Source of the DNA: Saccharothrix luteola
GTDB lineage: Bacteria > Actinomycetota > Actinomycetes > Mycobacteriales > Pseudonocardiaceae
NCBI RefSeq assembly: GCF_020859565.1
Contig: NZ_JAJHUO010000003.1
Coordinates: forward strand, 1,483 to 65,482
Direction of reading: 5' to 3'
Length of the DNA stretch: 64,000 bases
Within the stretch, counting starts at the first letter, position 1, and every line of letters starts with the position of its first letter. The notes under the pieces are model-generated. The model was given only the letters and a program-made list of their open reading frames with translations, was not told where the DNA came from and did no database searches. The translations under genes were made by a program, and so were the position numbers. Positions 49,001-56,900 of this stretch are shown here, one piece after another.

Positions 49001-50146
49001 TGCAGCACCCCGCTGGCCGCGATCGCCTACCGCTACGAATGCCTGGAGTACGCGCAGAACTTCTTCGGCACGGTCGAGTTCCTGGTCACCGATCCGGTCG
49101 GCTTCGCCACCGGCCTGTGGGACGCGACGGTCCAGCCGATCATCGACGCGGACCGGGCGGGTCGGCACGGCGCCGCGCTCGGCATGGCCGTCGGCGGCCT
49201 GCTGGACTTCGTGGTCGGCGGCAAGGGCATGGGCAAGCTGGGTCGCGCCGGGGCGGCGAGCTGCAAGCACAGCTTCACCGCGGGCACCGAAGTCCTGATG
49301 GCCGACGGCTCCCGCAAGGCGATCGACGCGGTGCGCGTCGGTGACGAGGTGGTCGCCACCGACCCCGGGACCGGCGAGACCGGTGCCCGGACGGTCACCA
49401 GGACCGTCGTCGGTCGAGGCGAGAAGGCGCTGGTCGACGTCACGGTGGACGCCGACGGCGCGGCCGGTGACGACTCGGCCACGATCACCGCCACCCACAA
49501 CCACCCGTTCTGGGTGAACGACCGCGGCGAGTGGGTCGACGCCGAGCGGTTGGCGGCGGGCGACGTGCTGCGGTCCTCCGACGGTGTGGCGCGAAAGGTC
49601 TTGTCGGTCACGCGGCGCACGGTCGTCACGACCGTCCACAACATGACCGTCCAAGGTGTCCACACGTACTTCGTGGTCGCCGGCGCCGTTTCGGTGCTCG
49701 TCCACAACTGCGGCAACCGGATCGCGTCCGAGGACGACGCCTGGCTCTCGCTGGACCGGGCGATGGAACTGCAGTCGACCCGTGACGACGGCATGGTCGT
49801 GCACGGCACCACGGCGGTGATCGGGGTCTACAACACCCTGACGCACCAGACGAGCACGCGCCTGGCCATCAACGGACCTGGGGAGATGCCCGGCACGTGG
49901 ACCCTCCGGCCGGGTGAGACGTTCGTGCAGGGAGCGAGATTGCGCGACCACGGGGAAGAGACCATCCTGAAGAACATGGCCGCCCACGAGCACGCGATCT
50001 TCGGCGCGGCGTCGCGGAACTTCTGCGTCGCCAACTGCCTGCCGCACCTGGACGTCCGCGGCGCGGTGCTGCTCGGCGAGGGGATGTTCCCGCACCTGCC
50101 GCAGAACTCCCCGTTCCGGCTCTTCTACGTCCGCGGAGGGGAGTAG
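40064..50146 (+). CDS. RHS/YD-repeat polymorphic toxin with Hint domain and deaminase-like tip
   Basis: This is a 3360-aa secreted protein. Order: signal peptide; DNRLRE-like domain (about 360-545); DUF6531-type entry (about 790-850); LamG-like sandwich (about 1010-1220); YD repeats forming the RHS shell (about 1280-2690) interrupted by a beta-sandwich insertion (about 1750-1890); RHS core (ARWYDPATGAFTSRD to NDPSGH); Pro/Gly-rich linker (about 2806-2890); Hint domain from C3067 (HSFTAGTEVLMADGS) to VLVHNC at 3216, expected to cut itself; toxin tip 3217-3360. The tip has H3296-G-E3298 and C3321-x3-C3325, the zinc pattern of cytidine-deaminase-like toxins. The start GTG 40064 has GGAAGGGG upstream. 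The downstream gene begins 2 bp after the stop and is the expected immunity gene. Confidence 0.88.
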   Translation: MRGRSRFARSGRQAVAVVVAFVVAVAGLPAWSTPGAAEPELPVGASKDAPGQRAGLAGDARDASAVESSGTPDGGPQWPYERPEVVGARVNAPDPALPGDHVAGVPAVRVEPAKQPSGFDAEKSKEDVAKRKADSTEYANPDGSRTLRVFGGTRFKESGGKLEPVENTLERTGNGRVKPKNAAPVTIGGKGDDAELVSFELAQGSSASFALDGAAPVVLEADDLRNPGRGQGKATFKGIRPHADLELTPALWGVKEDIVLRSPDAPAVWDFTLKLTGGLRAELDPANGSVLLRSSSGGVEGVIPPGFMVDSKIDPRSGEGVRSNGVKYALSRHGSTTKLRIELDTAWLRDPARVYPVVVDPTIRDHTDSDDTYVMTNAPAYPSWSEPELKVGTYDGGGHVAASFLHFNEAFNNLRNHYVLGATLNLHEIYSYCCPAQARELHVQRVTSPWGTGVASWPGPSYDGTVVGSINASHGTSAAWLSIPIAGDRMTRWVHGTEAFHGFRLGASHTDSYAWKRLSSAQATNAGAIPFLDVVYSVEGATYGLPHGGYSTPVTSVSDGTIPVDVTNWGVSTWSAGGSFGLRQSIYNPAGEDMIDKLGQHGYRHFTVPATTWTRGSVRIDVKTPKLPPGSYRLVLGMEQAGAGNYWPFSDVQRLEATITVPNTPPTIKGNHPANNAIVDTLRPTLWVNYSDPDNWPNAGRQHWFELCGGTPQAPAGCVNSGWQNSPSWTPPSGPLSWSKNGHWYVKLSDNNVESGKLGPLHLTPVVPQPEITSRLVGATDGGDVPGVNPQAGNFGSTAVDVDISVAGPPLSISRTYNSQDPRSTGAFGTGWTTPLDQRITADSDGNVVVTLVTGLQLRFGRNPDGTYAPPPGVNLTLVRTASDWTLRDAKGTKRVFDTQGRLVKVHDASGNTQSMIYDGTSTHVSKVKDDHSGRQLHLSWVGGHVVSVSTDAPDANTVASRWTYDYSGHKLTKVCSPLTTGSCVDYRYGESSHYRSAVLDDNPTAYWTLGEATGATANNVAARTAGEWNGAYRGVTQGRAGAITGSTDFGAEFAGGAAVVAPDDLLNKDMSFSLEVWFKAAPGKNGVLFSHQNTELGTTPTNYAPLLHVDLNGKLSGNAITTSGGMHITSTARVDDGAWHHAVLTTAVDTHTLFLDGQQVGQVTGKTIDHELNHKVLVGTGHTNLWPNAPAGSHPFTGALDEAAVYRHALTPAQVTTHHALRSASDRLTEVVEPGDFTATAITYDGQGGRVDTLTDRNGATWTVGASTPSGSAVRTVTVKSTVRGDITYSYDTANGGRIIERKDQFGAVKWEYNAAGYVHRTIDETGWTRYTDTDARGNVVRSAHYNGGRYSYRGYGYFLNTADPLDPRNDTLAWETNGYGWGDEDAYKTSYEVDAAGRVTKTTYPKPVGVAANPTETFRYATGAETSVDGGKVPAGKLLAHTDQRGGLTQYWYWGTGDFGSVVDQVGRRYEHSYDALGRVKRRTGSVRSGTTWTYTGTTEYAYNAVSRPVEVKEPPTTNAVTNTPHRLVTKHVYDAAGRLTGTTVSDANGNDAPRTTEYGYDAAGRLTSTTLPDRTVRRQEWDAAGDVVKTVDTGNRVLEHRFDDRHLLVETAAVGAGVDPLDAGSTRMVVQSLGYDPMGRLASVVDAQGRERTYTYHGNGPLAQERHVERDAAGVITDSVTLASYTYDGVGNVTKSVTAGSRTSRYVHDAAGLLAGGHTGETSKHAQSYTRDAMGNPTSVSNHTGVVFTSQDDASFLDSGSPDTSQVDGPGARFADNDKSWVYRLTLPSPGHVSGQGSTFTGGELTLRLSNQFLVEASSDRTTWTELGRETQAVTNRSNTGDRTYDVSRFLSSRTVYVRVRDARPADGWGGRVEALRLRLTDSTAPTTKVSYEYDAAGRQTKEVVDNPGGTPSTLATTYQRDPRGLVTSVTSPGGGTTSFAYDNSGALVSTTLPAVDTWVAGQRTTGVTPQAVLGRNTYGEVVETRDPAGATSRAEYDAMGRVAKEVSPDYTRPDGQVLTATTSYRYDDRGLPVEVTDARGGVTALAHDHYGRVVRTTAPDPDGDGPQAAPVTTHEYDRVGQLLKTTDPAGGTTSATYDARGLRATATTSDRIGGQTVFFTTAFEHNDAGEVTRATTPTGATTEFTYNDVGELKHVLDPAGVWDDREYDHSGRLLGRMIGEEIGESYRYDAAGRLVAKSSHTGDYGSYDPALRTTRHSYDADGRLTEAVSGEGRVSRRAYDAAGRTTAITQLADAADPTSAVTVQLGYDAAGRTTRMVDGNGNATDYTHNAWGLPESTVEAATAAHPAPSDRTWTTTYDVAGLAVAESLPGGVTVGRTFDALGRLTRQTGDGTASANPAKEFAYDAAGRVAKVSGPGGDTTYTWNDRGLLTGSTGGSGTATFRYDGDGRLTERVDKAGTAAFAYDPTTGKLSSITDPLTGRTASYTYDADLGLVTSIGYGTGAASRAFRYDGLGRLDLDQLVKPDGGVAASTDYDHDRDDLITKETTAGVTGEGLNAYAFDGLGRLRSWLRPDGAQETYTWDKASNRTAVTTAQGTRTATYDARNRLTAVTGGGVPDVTNTHTPRGTVRSSQSGSVTTEYQFDAYERMTEAKRGAETATYQYDALDRLVTRNGAGFAYAGLDNSPVGLPGDTLVSRDALGTPQSDKTGTGPARSLLTDTGRADVTAGFDPATGAVGGSTSYSPFGERTGEQGALGYQGGYTDPLTGQVNAHARWYDPATGAFTSRDTWTLPPSPVVQANRYTYANANPVNHNDPSGHAIPLFIWAAIAVVGIATGAAVAGRPNPNLPPYPSPGPERISGCSRCGMKPDSSPTPSTHVPVPNPTQGVPTPGQKPGGTGTGKIGGGTGTGKGHVTVPTPPRPPIAEINNSNPAPAPTIEQSTAWVNRPSASVGTGQGAIHIGNGSTVAEDLPYAPGQANGLESSCSFGCQVDDFFNSLGNAVTETVMGAIDLTLIVAKCSTPLAAIAYRYECLEYAQNFFGTVEFLVTDPVGFATGLWDATVQPIIDADRAGRHGAALGMAVGGLLDFVVGGKGMGKLGRAGAASCKHSFTAGTEVLMADGSRKAIDAVRVGDEVVATDPGTGETGARTVTRTVVGRGEKALVDVTVDADGAAGDDSATITATHNHPFWVNDRGEWVDAERLAAGDVLRSSDGVARKVLSVTRRTVVTTVHNMTVQGVHTYFVVAGAVSVLVHNCGNRIASEDDAWLSLDRAMELQSTRDDGMVVHGTTAVIGVYNTLTHQTSTRLAINGPGEMPGTWTLRPGETFVQGARLRDHGEETILKNMAAHEHAIFGAASRNFCVANCLPHLDVRGAVLLGEGMFPHLPQNSPFRLFYVRGGE

Positions 50147-50148
50147 GC

Positions 50149-50781
50149 GTGACGTCCGGGTCGCAACCCCGTCCCCTGGCCGACGCCTCGGACGAGGAAC
50201 TGGCGGTGATCAGCGCCGCGGTCGCGGAACGGGCCGCTCCGCTGTGCCGCGTCCTCGGGACACCGGAGCAGGTGGCGTGGTTGACCGCGTCGCTGGACCT
50301 GGCCTGGGCGGCGGCGGCCGGGGAACCGGTGGCGGACGAGTGCGAGGAGGCGTTGGCAGAACTGGAACCCGCTGTCGACGACCTGGAGGAGGTCGACATG
50401 GGCAGTCCGGAGTACTTCGTGGACCAGTCCACGACCCTCGTCGGCATCGCGCTCGCCGGCTCGCTGCGGCGGTCCACGTCCGACGTGGCGACGGCGCTGG
50501 GCACGCTGCGCTCGCTGGCCGGGGTGCTGGACGTCGAGGTGATGGGCAAGCGCCCGGTCGTCGTGCGCCACGGCGAACCACCACCTCCGCCCGGCCCGCT
50601 CCTGGAGCGGGAGCTGGAAGCGCAGCGGGAGGTGGCCGACCTCGTCGCAGCGGGTGACGGGGTGGTCGCGCCTGCCGCGCGTGCGCGTGCGCGTGCCGCA
50701 GCCCAGGCCTACGCCGCGGAGTTCACCCCGGTCGTCGAACGCCTGGCCGTGCTGAACGACTGGGACCTGGACCGGCGCTGA
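50149..50781 (+). CDS. Putative immunity protein for the first RHS toxin
   Basis: This is a 210-aa acidic, mostly helical cytoplasmic protein with no signal peptide; I do not recognise a family. It starts with GTG two bases after the toxin stop, with GGAGGGGAG as ribosome site inside the end of the toxin gene. Position and acidity are the usual marks of an immunity gene in polymorphic toxin loci, so it should bind the tip at about 3217-3360 and block it. Visible features: an acidic segment ELEPAVDDLEEVDMG and a run of Pro at EPPPPPGPLLE. Confidence 0.65.
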   Translation: MTSGSQPRPLADASDEELAVISAAVAERAAPLCRVLGTPEQVAWLTASLDLAWAAAAGEPVADECEEALAELEPAVDDLEEVDMGSPEYFVDQSTTLVGIALAGSLRRSTSDVATALGTLRSLAGVLDVEVMGKRPVVVRHGEPPPPPGPLLERELEAQREVADLVAAGDGVVAPAARARARAAAQAYAAEFTPVVERLAVLNDWDLDRR

Positions 50782-50952
50782 ACCACCACGGCCCGCGTCC
50801 TGGTCGGTGTCGCGCACACCTGCTGTAGCACCGGCCCGAGTCCCGCACGTCTTGCTAGGCCGGACGAGTGATGGACGGGCGCTCGCGTAACGACCGGGAT
50901 GCCGCTACCCGAACAGGCTAGGGAAGACCGCCGCCTGATGAGGGGACGCCGC

Positions 50953-53900
50953 ATGTTCGCTCGTGCCGGGTTACGCCGCAGACCGAGGTCCGAAGGACGT
51001 GCCGGAGTCGCCCTCCTCGCCCTCCTCGCCCTGATCGGCGTCGGGTTGACGCCGCCTGAGCTGTACAACCGCGTCAGCCCGACCTCGGCGGGCAGCGGCT
51101 CGGTGACCGCGCCGGACCACCCCGAGGGCGCCGCGTTCAACCCCAACCAGCTCAAGGGCATCAAGGCCGCGGACCCGACCAGCGGGGTCAACCTCGTCTC
51201 CGCCCCCAGCGCCAACAACATGGGCGACGCCCGGCTGTCGTACCCGCTGGAGGTGCCACCGGGCCGGGCGGGCATGCAGCCGCAGCTCGTCGTCCAGTAC
51301 AACTCCGCCGGCGGCAACGGCTGGACCGGTGTCGGCTGGGACCTCGCCCAGGCCGCGATCACCCTCGACACCCGCTGGGGCGTGCCCCGCTACCACGCCG
51401 GCCTGGAGACCGAGACCTACCTGCTCAACGGCGAACAGCTCACGCCCGTCGCGCACCGCGGCGAGCTCCAGGCGCGCACCGCCGAGAAGGTGTTCCACAC
51501 CCGCGTCGAGGGACGGTTCGACCGGATCGTCCGGCACGGCGACCACCCCACCAACTACTGGTGGGAGGTGGTGGACCGGGAGGGCACGCGGTCCGTCTTC
51601 GGCGGCGACCAGACCTCCACGCTCGCCGACGCGTCCGGCAACATCGCCACCTGGGCGCTGCGCGAGACCCGGGACACCAACGACAACTTCGTGCGCTACC
51701 ACAGCGTCCGCGTCGAGGACGCCGGTGTCGCGGGCGGATCGGTTCCGGGCGCCACCCTGTACCCCGCGAAGATCACCTACACCGGTCACGGCGACACCGA
51801 GGGCCGCTACTCGGTCACCTTCACCCGTGACCGCGACCGGGGCGAGCCGCGCCGCGGCGACGTCCAGATCGAGGCCCGCTCCGGGTTCAAGCGCGTCACG
51901 GCGGACCTGCTGCGGCGGGTCGAGGTCAAGGTCGACGACACCCTGATCCGCGCCTACGAGCTGGAGTACCGCCAGGGCGCGTTCGCGAAGACGCTGCTCG
52001 GCTCGGTCAGCCAGTTCGACGCGGACAACAACCGCTTCAACACCCACACGTTCGACTACTTCGACGACATCCGCGACGCCTCCGGCGGGTACGACGCGTT
52101 CGACGCGGCGGGCAACTGGGCCGTCGCGGACGACGACCTGGGCGTCGACATCCGCGACGGCGAGGCCAGTGCGCTCTCGGCGACCACGTCGACGAGCGCG
52201 GGCGGGCACCTCTACGTCGGCTACAACCCGAGCTCGGTGAGCAAGTCGAACTCCGCCGGGGTCAAGGTCGGCTACAACTCCGGCTCCTCCGACGGCCTGC
52301 TCGCGCTCGCCGACGTCAACGGCGACAACCTGCCGGACAAGGTGTTCCGCGCCGGCGGCGGCGTGTTCTACCGCCCCAACGAGTCGGGACCGGACGGCCA
52401 GGCCAGGTTCGGCGACACGCCGATCCGCCTGACGAACCTGCCGGGCATCTCCACCGAGAAGACGCGGTCCGGCACGGTCGGCGTCGAGTCCTACTTCGGC
52501 GTGGCGGCACAGCTGGACTACGTCTCCACCACCACCACGTCCGACCGCTACTTCACCGATGTCAACGGCGACGGCATCACCGACCTGGTGAACAACGGCG
52601 GCGTCCTGTTCGGCCACCTGGACGCCGACGGCCGGCCCGCCTACAGCGCCGACAGCGCCGACACCGGCGTCCCCGTCGGCGACGGCACCGCGTCCGGCAC
52701 GATCGTCGGCGACCAGACCGCCGAGTTCGAGCGCCAGGTCGACGCGTTCCCGCTGCTGGACGGCGTCCGCCGCTGGGTGGCGCCGTTCGACGGCACGGTC
52801 CGCGTGGCCGGCCGCGTCAAGCTGGTGCAGGACACGAGCCCCGAACGGCAGGCGTACCGCTCGGCCGACGGCGTCCGGGTCGCCATCCAGCACCAGGACA
52901 CCGAGCTGTGGTCGCAGCGCATCGGCCCGGACGACCACATCGAGTTCGCGCCGACCGGCACCGACAGCATCGCCGTGCGCAAGGGCGAAGCCCTGTTCTT
53001 CCGCGTCCAGTCGGTGCTCGACGGCCGCTTCGACACGGTCGCGTGGGACCCGGAGGTCACCTACACCGGCGTCCCGGCGAGCACCGACGTCAACGGCCTG
53101 GCCAACGACACCTACCTCGCGTCCCGCGACTTCACGCTCGGCGGTCGGCCGTCGGTCGTCGTCGCGCCGCTGACCGGCACGCTGCACCTGTCCGGCGACG
53201 TCACCAAGTCGGGTCCCACGACCGACGACGTGACCGTCGTGGTGACCCGCAACGGCTCCGACGTCTACAGCCACACGCTCGCCCGCGGCGGCGCCGGCAC
53301 CGCGTCGATCGACCTGGACATCCCGGTCACCGCCGACGACACGCTCTCGTGGCGGCTGAAGGTCGACTCGCCGGTCGACGCCGGGACGCTGCGCTGGGTG
53401 CCGCGCGCCCACTACACGGCGGCGCAGGGCGTCGACTCGGTGGTGGACGGCGCCGGCAACCCGACGCTGGTCATCCACCCGCCGTACGACCTGGACATGT
53501 ACCCGGTCTCCACGCTGACCGCGCCGCAGGCGTCGTACACGGCGACGCAGGGCGGCACCGTCACCGTCGAGCCTGCGCTGACGTTCGACTTCGCGGGCCA
53601 GACCCCCGACACCCGGGTCGTCTTCACGGTCAAGAAGCGCGGCGAGCTGCTGGCCAAGCGGGTGATCGACGTCGTGGACGGCCAGGTGCCCGACCCGGCC
53701 TCCCTGCGCGTCACCGCCGAGGTCGCCCAGGGCGACGAGCTGTTCTTCGACTTCGCCACCCTCGACACCGGCCTGCCCGCGCGGGTGACGGGCCAGTCGG
53801 CGTCCCTCTCCCATGACGGCACGAACTTCACCGCCGTGCCCAGCGCCCTGCACGCCTCCGCCGAGCAGGGCGCGTTCGCGCAGCCGTACCGGGGTTGGGG

Positions 53901-56900
53901 CGCCGTGGGCTACCAGGGCAACCGCGACCGGGCGACGAAGCCGATCATCCGGGGCGACCTCGTCCTGGACGAGAGCTACCGCGACGAGCTGCCCGACGGG
54001 CCGACCGAGGACGACGTGCCGGGCTTCACGGAGAACCCGCAGGTCAAGCAGCCGAGGGTGGTGGTGTTCGCGCCGCTTCCCGCGCAGGACCGCTGGGCCG
54101 GCGCGGACGACAACACGTGGGTCTCGCGGGACGCGGCGTCCGGTTCGCGCCTCGGCCTGGACACCATCGACGTGGTCACCGACGGCGACGTCGCGGGCGC
54201 CGCGGCCGTGTCCCGGCGCGGGCGCACGCAGCAGATCTCGACCACGTTCGGCGCGAGCATCCCCGGCGTCCCGATCGGCGGCGGCGCGAGCGTCGCGAAG
54301 GGCCGCACCACCGGGCAGCTCGACTTCCTCGACCTCAACGGCGACCGGTTCCCCGACGTCGTCGGCTCGGCGGGCGTGCAGTACTCCGACATGACCGGCG
54401 GCCTCGGCGACACCAGGGGCAGCGTCGGCGGCTCGGTGCGCGAGTCCGACTCGCTGGCCTACGGCGTGAACGCCAACGCGGGCAGTCCGGCCCGCACCAG
54501 CGGCAACGGTCGCGGCGAGGCGGCGCCCTCGGGCAACCGCAACGCCAACACCGCCAAGTCCGGCCCGGAGATGCCCGCGCTCGGCGTGGGCGGCAACGTC
54601 GGCGGCGGGGAGTCCGACACCGGGCACGACCTGATCGACATCAACGGCGACGGCCTGCCGGACAAGGTGTTCGACAACGGCGACGCCGCGCTGAACCTCG
54701 GCTACTCGTTCGCGGCGCGCGAGCCGTGGCCGGGCGGCCCGGTCAACGACGGCAAGACCACCAGCGCCGGGGTGAACCTCGGCTTCAACACCAACTACTA
54801 CGGCTTCGCGGGCGGTGTGTCGGCGGCGCTCGGCTCGTCGGTCACCAGCGCCACGCTGCTGGACGTCAACGGCGACGGCCTGGCCGACCGCGTGTTCGCC
54901 AACGGCGACAACCCCGTCGGCGTCGCCGTCAACACCGGCAACGGGTTCGGCGCGCCGATCCCGTTCCGCGGCAGCGCGGGCGACGTCGGCAAGGACGAGA
55001 ACGCCACCCTCGGCGGCGGCGTGTACTTCACGTTCGGGTTCTGCTTCTTCTTCGGCTGCCTGGTCTTCAACCCCGGCGCCGACGTCTCCACCGGCATCGG
55101 TCGCGCCGAGGTGGCGCTGCGCGACGTCAACGGCGACGGCTACGCCGACCACGTCCGCTCCACCCGCGACGACGAGCTCGTGGTGGCGGCCAACAAGACC
55201 GGGCGCACGAACCTGCTGCGCACCGTGTCCCGGCCGCTGGGCGCCCGGATCGACCTGGACTACACCCGGTCCGGCAACACGCAGGACCAACCCGACTCCA
55301 AGTGGGTGCTCTCCCGTTCCGCCGTGCACGACGGGCACCCCGGCGACGGCCAGGACGTGCAGCTGTCCACGTTCCGCTACGAGGCGGGCAGGTACGACCG
55401 GCTGGAGCGCGAGTTCCTCGGCTACGGCAAGGTGGTCGCCGAGCAGCGCGACGCGGGCTCCGGTGACGCCCTGCTGCGGGCGCTGACCAGCGAGTACCGC
55501 ACGGACAGCTACTACCTGCGCGGCCTGTTGACCCGGTCGGCGACCGCGGACCCGTCGGGCGCGCTGTTCCAGGAGACCGTCAACACCTACCAGTTGCGCG
55601 ACGTCGCCACCGGCGGCGCCGCGAACCCGAAGGCGACGACGGCGAGGGTCTTCCCGCTGCTGGCCCGCGTGGACAAGCACTACCACGAGGGCCAGGCGAA
55701 CCCCGGGAAGTCCACCTACACCGAGATGTCGTACGACGAGCACGGCAACCTCGTGCGGTCCTTCGACGCCGCCGACAGCGGCCCGGGTGACGACGTGGAG
55801 GCCGAGTTCGGCTACACGTCCTCGATCCAGGCGTGCCGCGACCGCAACATCGTCGGCGTCGCGAACCTCGTCCGGGAGCACGGCGCCGCGCCGCGCACCC
55901 TGATGCGCCACCGCGAGTCCACACTGGACTGCACGACCGGCGACGTGCTGGCGGTGCGCGAGATCCTGCCCGACGGATCGGCCGCGGTCAGCGACCTGAC
56001 CTACCACGACAACGGCAACCTGCGCACCATCACCGGGCCCGCCAACAAGAACGGGCAGCGCTACCGGCAGGAGTACGGCTACGACACCGTCGTCGGCGTG
56101 CACGTCGAGTCCATCAGGGACAGCTTCGGCTACGAGTCGTCGGCGACGCACGACCTGCGGTTCGGCCTGCCGGACCTCACCGTGGACGAGAACCGCCAGT
56201 CGCTGCGGATGTCCTACGACAGCGTCGGCCGGGTCGACGAGGTGGTCGGGCCGTACGAGATCGGCTCCGGGCGGGCCACGATCGACTTCGAGTACCACCC
56301 GGAGGCGGCCGTCCCGTACGCGGTCACCCGGCACCTCGACCGCACCGCCACCGGCGTGCGCGACGACACGCTCGACACCGTCCAGTTCGCCGACGGCCTC
56401 GCCCGACCGGTGCAGAGCAAGCAGGACGGCTCCGTGGCCGACACCGCGGGCAGCGCGCCGGCCGACGTGATGGTGGTGTCCGGTCGGGTCGCGTTCGACC
56501 CGCTGGGCCGGGTCGTCGAGCAGTACTACCCGGTGACCGAGCCGAAGGGCGCGGGCAACACGGAGTTCAACGCGACCTACGACGCGGTGGCGCCCACCAG
56601 GCTGAGCTACGACGTGGTGGACCGCAGCGTCAAGTCCGTGCTGCCGGACGGCACGTCCAACGAGCTGGCCTACGGCTTCGGCGCCGACCGCTCCGGCGAG
56701 ACCCGGTTCCGGACGATCGCCACCGACGCCAACGGCAAGCAGCGCCGCACCTACACCGACGTGCGGGTGCTGACCACCGCCGTGCAGGAGTTCAACGCGG
56801 GCACCGCGATCTGGACCAGCTACGGCTACGACCCGATGGGCCAGCTCACCGGCGTGGTGGACGACAAGGGCAACACGACCAGGGCCGAGTACGACAACTT

